From Tritrichomonas foetus (taxonomy: Eukaryota; Parabasalia; Tritrichomonadida; Tritrichomonadidae), in assembly GCA_001839685.1 (NCBI GenBank), contig MLAK01000588.1, positions 1-29,893 on the forward strand: a DNA stretch of 29,893 nucleotides, given 5' to 3'. Of the stretch, positions 1 to 9,949 are shown piece after piece. The stretch's first letter is position 1. The number at the start of each line of letters is the position of its first letter. The position numbers and the translations under genes were made by a program. Below the pieces are notes generated by a model. That model did not search any database. It saw only the letters and a program-made list of their open reading frames with translations, and was not told the DNA's origin.

Positions 1-29
1 TTCGTTGGTTTTCTCATTCATGAAATTTT

Positions 30-70
30 CAGTTGGGATAAATTGAGCGAAGCGCAATTTATCACAACTG
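30..70. repeat. 41-nt imperfect palindrome (hairpin)
   Basis: The inner arms GATAAATTG (37-45) and CAATTTATC (55-63) are perfect complements. Pairing continues outward to 30 and 70 with a single mismatch (36/64), and inward with G-C pairs around a small loop. It lies about 210 bp upstream of the first gene and may belong to a neighbouring gene's end or to a structured transcript. No function is assigned. Confidence 0.55.
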
Positions 71-282
71 TATACTCTACTATTAATATAGGTTCAGGCT
101 ATGATATAAACTTATGAAAATCCCACAATATTTTTGATGAGATACTTTTCAATTTGATAGGTAGTATCCCAAAAAAATTGTTTGCATACACAAAATGATT
201 TGATTCAAATGGAAATTCGCTTCGATTCAATAATATGTAGATTTCAAAAAGTTACTCTTTTGATGGATACTTCAAATTTGGG

Positions 283-1749
283 ATGCAAGCATTAAGATCA
301 TTGTTTGAAATTATGTTCTCACATTTACTAAGAATCAAGAAAAAGGTTAATCAGAGACCCAAATATATCAACATGATGTTTTTATTTGTTATTTATTTAT
401 TTGTAATCAACCATCAAAATCTAAATTTTTTCATATTTGTTTATGTTAATTTTTATCATAACAACACAACATTTTCTAATCCACCATATTATCTAAATGA
501 AATTGGAAATTCAAACTGGATAAGGAATGATTATTCTTCATTTTTTGAAGATCATATAGATCCAACAAGATGTCCTATTTGTTTATCGAAAGGAATTGAT
601 TTAAACTTTAATAATAATTCACTTTTTGATGAAAGACTGAAGAAAATGAAATTTAATGAAATGAGTAAGGAAGATGACATTGAAAAAGACAAGGAAATAC
701 TCAAAGAAAAATATCAATATATTCAGGAATTAAATACAAAAGATACAAAAGAAGGAGGATTAGAAACTTTTTATGATTTAACCAATAAAAGTATTTTACA
801 AAGTTTAACGAAAATTCAAATTAATGAACAAATTGAAAGTACAGGAAAAGATATTGTTTTATCATGTTTATTTAAAATTATTGTTCATAGTTTAAATTTC
901 GTTCGAACATTTCGAAGTACACAAAGTCGAGCACGAATAATTCTTTTCGTTGATGATTCTTCGATTCAAAAAATGAATTCATTTATGATTTCAACATTTG
1001 AACGATGTCAAGTTCATTTCATTAATATTGGAACATTAAATCCGAAATATTGTGAATCTATTGCATCTATTCGAATGATTTTATTTTATTCATTTTTATT
1101 GAAATATCATTATTTTATTAATCGAGTTTTAATTGTTGATCTTACTGATACATATTTTTATGGTGATCCATTTACAAATGATATTTCTTCTGATGATTTT
1201 ATTTTAACAGCTGAAGGTTATACTTTTTCATTTAGTCGATTTAATTTCGATTGGGTTCAAAATGTTGCTCGACATTATGGAAACAATGCAGGACCTTTTC
1301 TCAATAATCAAATTATAAATAATGGTCTTTTAATTGGTGGCATATATCCAATTCTATCATTTTATGATCAAATCTTTGAATTAGATATTTTTAAACCGAA
1401 TTTTGATCCAACATTTAATGATCAAGGAATTGTCAATTATTTATATTATTTTAAGAATTTCTCAAACAATAATAAAAATCATTCAAATATAAATATTACA
1501 GTAATTCAGCCAGGAAAAGGAGCTTATCAATCAATGACGGGATTAGAAAATTTTTTTCATGTTAATCAGGAAACATTTGAAGTTACAATTCAAAGTCAAT
1601 CATTGAAAATTCTTCATCAATTTGATCGATATTGCCCACTACTTCAAAATATTCGAAATCTCTGTCCATCTCTTGGATCAAATCATCAAGATGCTTATCC
1701 TCAAAAACGACATACAGTTGGCATTTGTTTTTATGACAATGAAATATGA
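283..1749 (+). CDS. Glycosyltransferase-like type II membrane protein
   Basis: This 488-residue protein has a short basic N-terminus, then one hydrophobic stretch (about residues 31-57) that fits a signal anchor. A charged, helical stem follows (about 115-160), containing CPIC at 97-100. The C-terminal half looks like a nucleotide-diphospho-sugar transferase (GT-A) fold. RVLIVDLTDTYFYGDPF (281-297) supplies a hydrophobic strand ending in an acidic D-x-x-D pair and the G-D-P-F turn seen in several plant and protist glycosyltransferase families. NNGLLIGG (347-354) and NDQGIVNYL (379-387) match the usual later motifs. The expected role is sugar transfer in the Golgi or ER lumen; donor and acceptor cannot be read. 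The start at 283 is the first ATG, but Met31 or Met32, just before the membrane segment, are alternatives. It converges on the XRN-like gene with about 100 bp between stops. Confidence 0.7.
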   Translation: MQALRSLFEIMFSHLLRIKKKVNQRPKYINMMFLFVIYLFVINHQNLNFFIFVYVNFYHNNTTFSNPPYYLNEIGNSNWIRNDYSSFFEDHIDPTRCPICLSKGIDLNFNNNSLFDERLKKMKFNEMSKEDDIEKDKEILKEKYQYIQELNTKDTKEGGLETFYDLTNKSILQSLTKIQINEQIESTGKDIVLSCLFKIIVHSLNFVRTFRSTQSRARIILFVDDSSIQKMNSFMISTFERCQVHFINIGTLNPKYCESIASIRMILFYSFLLKYHYFINRVLIVDLTDTYFYGDPFTNDISSDDFILTAEGYTFSFSRFNFDWVQNVARHYGNNAGPFLNNQIINNGLLIGGIYPILSFYDQIFELDIFKPNFDPTFNDQGIVNYLYYFKNFSNNNKNHSNINITVIQPGKGAYQSMTGLENFFHVNQETFEVTIQSQSLKILHQFDRYCPLLQNIRNLCPSLGSNHQDAYPQKRHTVGICFYDNEI

Positions 1750-1848
1750 AACTGATTTTAAAATAAATTTTACATAATATTTTTGTAATACATCAATTTG
1801 AATAGATTGTAAATTTGCCAACTTTTTAAATATGTAGAAATTTTCACA

Positions 1849-4404
1849 TTAAATATTTATTAAGAAAAGATCATGAATAGATGATATAAAATATCTTTTG
1901 GTGAGAACATTGTTATAAAGCGTACCCAAATAAGGAAGCTCAAGATCTGAAATACATATTGCATATTCAGCATCTTTACAAATCGACAAAAATGTTGCAA
2001 TTGTTCCAAATGGTATTATTCCATATTTTGAAGAGAAAATGACTCTATCACCACATTTAAATTTACTCTTGTTTTTGTTTGTAAAAATAATATTACTCAA
2101 ATTATTTTTGGTTTTTAGTTTTTCGTTTCGTTCATAAAATTGTTTTAATTCTTTTTCTAATTCATTTAATGTCGTTAAAGATGGTAAAGAATTGTCTAAA
2201 GCTGTTTGTTCATAGCTTTTTAAAAAACAAAGTATTTTATTCGCATGACTCCATTGATTAAAAGAAACATCATCTTTTAAGATTAACTTCATTTCTTCAA
2301 CATTGGGAACATTTTGCAGACTGACAAGTAAATCTGAGCTTGAACAAAAGAGTGAATCTGTTAAATTTTCAACTGTTATGGAAAACAGTAACTCATTATT
2401 TAATTGTTTAAATAAAAATTCTTTTCCTCTGTCAATTTGTGGAATTGAAAGAATAAAGGAAATTAACTGTACTAGAATTTTTTGATTTAGCTTGTATTTA
2501 AAAGCGAGTTCTTTTGATGATTTCCAATATTGTCTATCATTGTCAATATGTTTTCTGATATTAATTGATGGAATAATATTGTCTTTAATTTTGTTCAAAT
2601 ATTCATTTAATTGAATTTGATCATCTTTGCTGGAAATTACAGTTGTGATTCGGCTTGTATAATACTCTATATTTTTAGTCGAAATTTGATTGAGTGAAAA
2701 TTTGTAAACATTTTCCGAATAATTTTCTTTTCCATCTTCAATACTTGTTAAGTATCTTACGTGGATATTGTTATCTTCTGTACCAACAATAATTGAAAGT
2801 TTGAAAAATGGCCAATCAACTAGAATGTGTTTTCCAATTACATTAGGAGGATAGACATTTTCGGAAACAGTATTGTCAATGAAAAAGAGTTTACCAGTAA
2901 AACTGATATTCAATTTATTTGATATGCAATACAATGAAGGTACTTTTTGTTCACTTACATTCATTTCCCTGATTTGGCTGAAATTCGTCAGCTCAACATT
3001 ACCTATTTCTTGAATTAAAATATCGTTGATTTTTACGTTTCGTTCTAGTTCCTCTTTTGTTAGCATATTTAGCTTCGATTTTACTTTTTCTTGAAGTTCA
3101 TTCACATTGTCAATTCCTGTTTTTTCTGATAACAATTCGATCATACTTTCAGGGACAAGTGACGAACAAGAAGGCGGAAGAATGGATATTAATTGTTCAA
3201 GTGGTGCTAAAGGTTTATCCTTTGAAAAATTTGGAACTTCTTCATCTGCCATTTTACCTAAATAATCAGAAACACTTTTTAATGGTGGGGATAAATCATA
3301 TGGGTATTGCCAAGTCCATGAAGGAAGATCATCCTTATAATATCTTAAAACAAAATAAAAAGATTCGACAATAGATTTTGCCATATTTCTATTTTCCAGT
3401 GAATCAAAAAATTCTTCGCTTGAATCTTTCAATGACTGTAGGCACGTTACATTGTTTAAGTTGGATTGGAATACATTATTTAAGAATTTTGAGAGGTTTT
3501 TATGATTAAATGATTTACCTTCAACTAAAAATCCTTCAAAATTTTCTTTGTAAATTTGTATAACTTGTGAAAAATAATCTTTCTTAAGAGAAATATCACA
3601 AAAAGCTGGAATAAAATCATTTCCAATTAAAAAAGACATTGCAGTAAAAACGTCAATTATGTTTTGGATTTCATTCTCTTTTACAAATGGAAATTCTATT
3701 AAAATATATTCTTTGATTATGTTTGTATAAAATAAAACAAAATCAGATTTACTAAGTAGCCTCCCTTCAGTTTCCCTTTGAATTGGAATGTTATTGTAAT
3801 CATCAGGATATGTCATTAATATTGAGTTTTTCAAATTGTATTGAAAACACATCAAAATGATGTCTGGATCAGGTGAATAAAGACAAATGATAGAATTTTC
3901 ATCAAATTTGTGATTTCTTCTTAAGTCTCGAATGAAATCAAAAAATTTATGCTCACCTTCTCCTGGAGTTTTATAAGAACTATAAATAAGAGTTGCTTTT
4001 TTCCATAAAAAATCATTGATTTTCTTATATTCAAAAAATGTTAATAATTTTTTATGGAGAGCTTCCATGAATTCAGTAGCAATTGTGATTTGACTACGAA
4101 AAACATTTGACCTTTTTCTTCGTTTTCTTTGTTCACGGTTTTTGGCGAAAGGAGCAGTACCATCTGCTGAAATGTAGATTAGGCACTCTGGACGAGTATG
4201 ATGAACAATAAGGTCTAAAGTTCTACACACTTCATCAAACCACAAATCTTGGTTATTGGAATTAAAAATATTCATAGAATAATAAATGATGGCATTGAAA
4301 TCAATAAATAAAATATCAAAAGATGGATGTGATTGATCGTCATATCTCCTGACTGATAATGGGTAACGCTCAGCAATCCAATGAAAAAAGCTATCAACGC
4401 CCAT
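1849..4404 (-). CDS. XRN-family 5'-3' exoribonuclease, short form
   Basis: The 851-residue protein starts with the classic XRN N-terminus (MGVDSFFHWIAERYP). Acidic metal-binding positions appear in order: Asp35 in FIDFNAIIY, Asp81 in SADGTAPFAK followed by the basic EQRKRRKRS run, Glu149 and Glu151 in TPGEGEHKFFDFIR, Asp179 and Asp181 in SPDPDIIL, and Asp263 in FLIGNDFIPAF. These belong to the processive nuclease that degrades 5'-monophosphate RNA in the cytoplasm (Xrn1) or nucleus (Xrn2/Rat1). The protein is much shorter than animal or yeast Xrn1. The region after about residue 450 is divergent; near the C-terminus a KCGDRVIFSSKYGIIPFGTI segment looks like a small SH3-like or KOW-like barrel, as in Xrn1. 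I cannot choose between Xrn1 and Xrn2, because no Xrn2 zinc knuckle is evident. Its start region faces the 4844 gene. Confidence 0.9.
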   Translation of the reverse strand: MGVDSFFHWIAERYPLSVRRYDDQSHPSFDILFIDFNAIIYYSMNIFNSNNQDLWFDEVCRTLDLIVHHTRPECLIYISADGTAPFAKNREQRKRRKRSNVFRSQITIATEFMEALHKKLLTFFEYKKINDFLWKKATLIYSSYKTPGEGEHKFFDFIRDLRRNHKFDENSIICLYSPDPDIILMCFQYNLKNSILMTYPDDYNNIPIQRETEGRLLSKSDFVLFYTNIIKEYILIEFPFVKENEIQNIIDVFTAMSFLIGNDFIPAFCDISLKKDYFSQVIQIYKENFEGFLVEGKSFNHKNLSKFLNNVFQSNLNNVTCLQSLKDSSEEFFDSLENRNMAKSIVESFYFVLRYYKDDLPSWTWQYPYDLSPPLKSVSDYLGKMADEEVPNFSKDKPLAPLEQLISILPPSCSSLVPESMIELLSEKTGIDNVNELQEKVKSKLNMLTKEELERNVKINDILIQEIGNVELTNFSQIREMNVSEQKVPSLYCISNKLNISFTGKLFFIDNTVSENVYPPNVIGKHILVDWPFFKLSIIVGTEDNNIHVRYLTSIEDGKENYSENVYKFSLNQISTKNIEYYTSRITTVISSKDDQIQLNEYLNKIKDNIIPSINIRKHIDNDRQYWKSSKELAFKYKLNQKILVQLISFILSIPQIDRGKEFLFKQLNNELLFSITVENLTDSLFCSSSDLLVSLQNVPNVEEMKLILKDDVSFNQWSHANKILCFLKSYEQTALDNSLPSLTTLNELEKELKQFYERNEKLKTKNNLSNIIFTNKNKSKFKCGDRVIFSSKYGIIPFGTIATFLSICKDAEYAICISDLELPYLGTLYNNVLTKRYFISSIHDLFLINI

Positions 4405-4843
4405 TTATTGACTAAATATGTTCTGAAAAAAACATGAACAACCAAATAATGAATGAAAAAGTTTTATGATGCTATCACAATATTCTCTTTTGCCTCTATT
4501 CGATACAATGATACCAAATCAAAAAAGAAGAAGAAATTTTGAATTAATTGCAATGTTATTTCAAAACAAATCTGTATATTTTAGATTTTTCGAAATTAAA
4601 TGGACATAATTTTTTATTATGATTTCCTCAGATCAATTTTTGGTAATTCCCACTTCATTTTAACTAACTCTTATGTTAGAGACATGATTTTCCAGATTAT
4701 AAAATTTATGAATTCTGTAGACATCATTCAAACATCAAATTTGAAAAAAATTGAATAAGAAAGATAAACATTTCAAAGCAACAGGTTATACTTACCATTC
4801 AAAAATAGTCCTGTGAATTGTTCAATTGCTGTCTACTCATTTA
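4405..4843. other. Divergent intergenic region between XRN-like and large solenoid genes
   Basis: This 439-bp AT-rich region must hold the promoters of both flanking genes. A TCATT initiator-like motif sits at 4837-4841, just before the rightward gene. The only other item is a 47-codon plus-strand frame (4466-4609) that reads somewhat like protein (MMLSQYSLLPLFDTM...). It is too short and unmatched to call as a gene. Confidence 0.6.
4837..4841 (+). promoter_or_regulatory. Initiator-like TCATT before the 4844 gene
   Basis: TCATT matches the trichomonad Inr consensus TCA+1-Y-(T/A). The putative +1 A (4839) lies 5 nt before ATG 4844, within the very short leader range known for trichomonads. 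It favours ATG 4844 over the upstream non-ATG codon at 4826. Confidence 0.5.
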
Positions 4844-7800
4844 ATGCACAATGAACAATCTTGGGCTATCGAAGGAATAAGACAGATCGCTTTTGGAGAA
4901 TTAAAGAAATCAAAATTGTTTTTTACAACTGAAAATGTCAAATCAAACAAAAAACTGTTTCAAGCATTAACTCAATCACAAATTCCTCCAATAATCAATA
5001 AAAATAAAGTAATTGTAAGTCCAGCGCATTTTCGCTGGGTTGTTTATTGTTTTGCGTCACGCTTTAATGTTGAGTGTCAAATAGATGATTTTTATGTCAT
5101 TCAACCACGTTTTTTATCATACTCATCTTTTAAAGCGCAACAAATACGGTCTTTTTTAAATTATACAGATTTGAATGATGATATTCAAGCGAAACTTGAT
5201 TTTGCTTTGACATATATTGATTTTATTGAAGAAGATAAACCACTTTCTATTTGGATCCATCCTCATATTATTTCAATTTTCGAATCAATTGATTATCTCA
5301 CTTTATATCAACATTTAGGATATGATATGTTTTTACTTTATAATGAAAACACTAATATAAACAAACAAGAAATTAAAATGTTAGACTTTTGTTATTGTAA
5401 AGATAAGAAATTTTTAGATTTCCTTATGATACCATTGTTATATAAAAAACCAAAAATTATGAGAATCATTGAGCACTCATTAATAAACAAATATTTGTAT
5501 CCATTATTTCAGCCGTTTGATAAAAATGAAAGCATTGAGTTATCATTTATCAATACTTCACTTGTTACTCAGCAGCATTTTTTAGATGTTTATTTCAGCT
5601 ATCTAAAAAAAATATATTTAAGAGGTAATTATGAAGATTTTTCGACTCTATCAGAGTTTTTTGATCAATTTCAACCATGGATTATCATCTTCATACTCAA
5701 TACACGTTATGTTATCCTTCCATCATGCTTTGAAGAATTTTCTTTTCCATTTGAAAACCCCTGTACTGATTTTCTTAATCGATTGTATTCTGATAGGATC
5801 CTTTTTCAAAGAATTCGTCAACTTACTGGAACAAATAAAACTCTTTTCGAGTTTCTAAACCATTCTTTACCTTACAATTTATTTTATGGGATGAATATGA
5901 CACTTGAACCATATTATCAGCCATTTGAAGATTTGTATTCCAATAAGTATTATTGTATATCTGATTTGGATATGGAGATTGATCATGATTTTGTTCATCA
6001 ATATTTTACATTGAGCATTATCATGGAGTGTATTGGTTCAAACGACAATACCACCAGGAATACTCAAATGCAGCAATGTGAGTGGTTTATAAATACAATT
6101 ATAAATGATGAGAAAAAACTTGTAATAAAACAAGATATTTTATCTCTCATATTTCTTAAAAAAAATAACCAATATGCTTGTTCATACGATTTGGCTATAT
6201 CATTCATAAATCTTCTCTTAACAATTGATAACAATTCTAATTTTGCTTCTAATTATATTATTCCTGGTTATAAAAAAATGAATCTTATACGTTGCCTTGA
6301 TTCAAATTTATTATTGGAAAATGTAATTTCTCCAACAAAATATAAACTTTTAGAAGCATTGCTATTTAAGGATTATGATATAGCAAAATATTTGTCATCA
6401 ATATCAGTGGAAAATGATGATCTTTATTGTACTTATAATGATGTACATAATTATTCAATAAATCAACATTTTGTTCCTGCTTCACATAAATTAACAGCGG
6501 TTAAAGAAATTTCTTTATCATATGATAATCAATCCAATAATATTTCATATGTTATTCCATATTGTAATGATATTATCGAAATAAAAGTTCTTCAGAAACG
6601 CCACAATCAAAAGATTTGGATAGAATTCCCTCAATATCCAAATGTAATAAAACAATTATCAGACTTTGATTCAAACAAATGGATGAATATAACATTTACC
6701 GAAAATTTGCCATTACTTTCTACGTTCTGTAATACACTAAACTCATTTATTCCAATTTCATTGAAATCACAACTTGGAGACACTGTTGAAGATGTGCTTC
6801 GATTGAATCCATCGAAAACCATTATCAAACTTTTAAAATCTCATTTAATTGAAGATGCCAACACTATTGCTGAAAAAAAAAACCAGGATTTGCATGAAAT
6901 AATATATTCTAGGAATGATTATCCGATTGATATTGTAATGCACTATTTTAATGAGTATCCACAAATTTCCTATTGTCAACTAATATCAAGTAATTTTTAC
7001 TTAGATGAATGCATGCCTAGGGTTTTGAGTAGGGTTTTAGTGAAAAGACAAAACATTGTCGATAATGAAATAATTCATTTTACAAGGAAAAAAATTATAG
7101 CTCCTAGAATTATCAACCAAAATAAAATTAATACTGCAAATTCATATCATAGAGATTTCATAGAAACTATCTATACATCACTCAATGATCTTCATGAATA
7201 TCTTAGATATTTGGACAACATCTCACAAAACGGAACTCTTGAATATGAATTAACTGAAATTCTTCGCCATGCTCTTAGAATTTCACCTTTACAAGTGGAT
7301 TTCATTGCAGATATTAGTTATAGAATGAGGAAATATGTATTTAAAAACATAATTTTTTCTCAAATTACATGTGAAAACATTTGCATTTTTAAGAAAGTTT
7401 TGAATGATTGTCTCTTTGATACAACTGATATCGATTTTCTTATTCATATAAAAAGAATATATGAAATTGACCCTTTTCCAATTGACTTATCATTCACAAT
7501 ATTAGTTGATATTAGTCAATATGCGTTAGCAAAGCAAATGTACGAATATTTTCCAAAATATGCAAACAATTTTGATAATATATTAATTCAAAAAACAAAA
7601 CAACTTATTAATGACGAGGGAAATATTAAAGATATACTAATTTCATTTCCACAGATTAAAAACAACGTTTATGCATTTTTGTCCCACAAACAGATGCGCA
7701 TTTATAACTCTGAGTATCAAGATTTCCTATTAGTCATTCCAAACGATTGGGATAATAATGGATCACCTAATGAAATTCTATCTAGAGAAATTATGTACGA

Positions 7801-9823
7801 ATTAAATCTTAAGAGTAGTGAAACAAAAGATATTATAGTAAATTTGCTCAATTCTTTTTCGTTTGTAAACTGTGATAAAGATATTATTTCATATCTTGAT
7901 GCTTATGTATGTAAGAACAAATATTATACGGATTTTGAAAAAATTTATCAGTTGTCATGTTCCTTAACAAGTTTCGAATCACTGTTTCGAGAAAAACATA
8001 TTCTTACTGAGTTTGTACTAGGACAAATTATTTTCATAGTTTTCAAAACCGAGAATTCTTTGCAGAATGAAACAATTTATGAGATTTTATTATTCCGTAA
8101 ATGTATATATGTATTAAAAAGAAATAAAATTACCGAAATGTATCCCAATTTTCTTTTAAAATTGGAAATCCTGTCACAAATATTGTTGCGACAGTATAAC
8201 ACCAAATACCATGATGTTATTTGTTTTCATGATTTTTTTTCAAGTAGATCAGGCTATTTATTAGCAGATTTTTGTAATAAATATGATTCTATCGATTTGT
8301 TAAATCAAATTGGCATAATTTGGGAGATAGATATCAGTGGTTATATGGAAAATAGGGTAACATATGCCTATGAATTGTCATTATTTGAAAATAATGGAAT
8401 TAATTTACCTGAAGTAGAGATGAATTTAACAAGCAAACCTGAACAGATTTATAGGCGAAATTTAGTAACAGAGAAAGTTGTGAACATCTTATCGAAGAAT
8501 TTGTTTTATGATCCTGATATTGTTCAATCATTGTTTTATAACTTTCCTCCTCTCGAGCATATTTTGGGAGTTAATGTAATACCACCCAAAAGTGGCATTA
8601 AATCATCAAATACGGATACTAAAATTAGCATTTTTAAAAATTTAACGAATGTGTCAGCTTCACAAATGCATACAGAACCAGATTCTACAGCACCAACAAT
8701 GAAATATTTATATAAGAGGATAAAATTTATTATTAAAAAGAGAGTTGAACCAAATAGAATTCAATTGTTATATCTTTATAAGTTTATTGAAACAAAAGCA
8801 TCTTTTGAGAAACAGGTAAAATATTATTCCGAAAACTTTGAACTTGATAATGCTATTTCTCTTATTGAAAAATGCCCAAATAATGATAAAAAGGCTTTTC
8901 TCTTTGAAAATTATCTTTTTAAAACTTGCATTGAATATGACAATATTGAAAGGCTACGAAATCGAATGTATAATTTACCAGATTATGTCGTTACATATTT
9001 ATCAAAACTGTTTTTTCTTACCAAAAATGACCCAAATGCATTATATTTGAAATTAGAAATTGCTCAATTTCTTCATCTCTATGATGATGCAATAGAAACA
9101 GCAATTCAATTGTATAATGAAACATTTTCGAATATACAAAGCTTAAATTTACTTGATATTGCACAAGTGAATATAGAAATGATATTGAATGAGCTAAAAG
9201 AAAAATCCAGTATCCATGATAATGGATTATATTCAAAATATGATATAAAATCTGTATCTAAGTATAATGATTATCTAAAGAAAATAGACCAACAAAGAAA
9301 ATATTGCATGTTTTTATTAGAAAAGAAAATTGCAGGGGGTCCTAATTTATCTGTTTTTAAATACAGTGTTAATTTTGAACCTATGACAGTGCTATTATTT
9401 AAAGAAAAATATTTTGATTTAGGATTAGATTTTATGACTCAATACAACATATCGATAGAAACAATAAGTGAAAAGGTAGTTGATATAATTATCACTTACA
9501 ATGAACAATCACTCATTCAGTACATTAGATCCCTTGAAGATAACTGTCCAAATGATATCTTTCGTGATATTTTTTATTCAATGTTAAATAGAATTACCTA
9601 TGTTTTCCTGAAATCTAAAGTTGCTTCGAAAATAATTAAAGAATCTCTTCAAGACTCCCATTTTAAATGTGCGTTAATGATTCAGTATTATATGATTGAA
9701 GAAGCGGCAGAAATACCTTTCAAAATCAAAGATAATGAGATGATTGCCATGGTGGCAAATTTAGCGTCCATTCACGCCAAAACGAGCATCCTCAATAAAT
9801 GCTATAAATATTTTGGGATTTGA
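4844..9823 (+). CDS. Very large protein of unknown function, probable alpha-solenoid
   Basis: I do not recognise this 1659-residue protein. The frame is open back to a TTG at 4826, but the first ATG (4844, MHNEQSWAIEGIRQIAFGEL) follows an initiator-like motif and is chosen. No signal peptide, clear membrane helix, zinc finger or catalytic motif is visible. Composition is rich in Ile, Leu, Asn, Tyr and Phe. The last third (about residues 1310-1659) reads as repeated amphipathic helix pairs, for example DNAISLIEKCPNNDKKAFL and LKLEIAQFLHLYDDAIETA, the texture of TPR-like or clathrin-like solenoids. The C-terminal layout (FKCALMIQYYMIEEAAE, then IHAKTSILNKCYKYFGI) loosely recalls spastizin/ZFYVE26-type trafficking proteins, which is only a suggestion. 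It is convergent with the calcium pump gene, 126 bp between stops. Confidence 0.85.
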   Translation: MHNEQSWAIEGIRQIAFGELKKSKLFFTTENVKSNKKLFQALTQSQIPPIINKNKVIVSPAHFRWVVYCFASRFNVECQIDDFYVIQPRFLSYSSFKAQQIRSFLNYTDLNDDIQAKLDFALTYIDFIEEDKPLSIWIHPHIISIFESIDYLTLYQHLGYDMFLLYNENTNINKQEIKMLDFCYCKDKKFLDFLMIPLLYKKPKIMRIIEHSLINKYLYPLFQPFDKNESIELSFINTSLVTQQHFLDVYFSYLKKIYLRGNYEDFSTLSEFFDQFQPWIIIFILNTRYVILPSCFEEFSFPFENPCTDFLNRLYSDRILFQRIRQLTGTNKTLFEFLNHSLPYNLFYGMNMTLEPYYQPFEDLYSNKYYCISDLDMEIDHDFVHQYFTLSIIMECIGSNDNTTRNTQMQQCEWFINTIINDEKKLVIKQDILSLIFLKKNNQYACSYDLAISFINLLLTIDNNSNFASNYIIPGYKKMNLIRCLDSNLLLENVISPTKYKLLEALLFKDYDIAKYLSSISVENDDLYCTYNDVHNYSINQHFVPASHKLTAVKEISLSYDNQSNNISYVIPYCNDIIEIKVLQKRHNQKIWIEFPQYPNVIKQLSDFDSNKWMNITFTENLPLLSTFCNTLNSFIPISLKSQLGDTVEDVLRLNPSKTIIKLLKSHLIEDANTIAEKKNQDLHEIIYSRNDYPIDIVMHYFNEYPQISYCQLISSNFYLDECMPRVLSRVLVKRQNIVDNEIIHFTRKKIIAPRIINQNKINTANSYHRDFIETIYTSLNDLHEYLRYLDNISQNGTLEYELTEILRHALRISPLQVDFIADISYRMRKYVFKNIIFSQITCENICIFKKVLNDCLFDTTDIDFLIHIKRIYEIDPFPIDLSFTILVDISQYALAKQMYEYFPKYANNFDNILIQKTKQLINDEGNIKDILISFPQIKNNVYAFLSHKQMRIYNSEYQDFLLVIPNDWDNNGSPNEILSREIMYELNLKSSETKDIIVNLLNSFSFVNCDKDIISYLDAYVCKNKYYTDFEKIYQLSCSLTSFESLFREKHILTEFVLGQIIFIVFKTENSLQNETIYEILLFRKCIYVLKRNKITEMYPNFLLKLEILSQILLRQYNTKYHDVICFHDFFSSRSGYLLADFCNKYDSIDLLNQIGIIWEIDISGYMENRVTYAYELSLFENNGINLPEVEMNLTSKPEQIYRRNLVTEKVVNILSKNLFYDPDIVQSLFYNFPPLEHILGVNVIPPKSGIKSSNTDTKISIFKNLTNVSASQMHTEPDSTAPTMKYLYKRIKFIIKKRVEPNRIQLLYLYKFIETKASFEKQVKYYSENFELDNAISLIEKCPNNDKKAFLFENYLFKTCIEYDNIERLRNRMYNLPDYVVTYLSKLFFLTKNDPNALYLKLEIAQFLHLYDDAIETAIQLYNETFSNIQSLNLLDIAQVNIEMILNELKEKSSIHDNGLYSKYDIKSVSKYNDYLKKIDQQRKYCMFLLEKKIAGGPNLSVFKYSVNFEPMTVLLFKEKYFDLGLDFMTQYNISIETISEKVVDIIITYNEQSLIQYIRSLEDNCPNDIFRDIFYSMLNRITYVFLKSKVASKIIKESLQDSHFKCALMIQYYMIEEAAEIPFKIKDNEMIAMVANLASIHAKTSILNKCYKYFGI

Positions 9824-9949
9824 ATCATCATATTATATTTGTATTTAATAAGTAAAAATAAATATAAAAATAAGTATTAAATATTATATGTATAAGAGTT
9901 AAAGATAGAATTTTTTACAACATTCATAATTGATAGATAGACAAAAGCA

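Noticed and set aside
1..70. Minus-strand coding start running off the left edge (MNEKTNE from position 21)
   Set aside because: Only seven codons are visible, which is too little to support a gene.
3057..3374. 105-codon plus-strand frame
   Set aside because: It lies antisense within the XRN-like gene and has no family resemblance.
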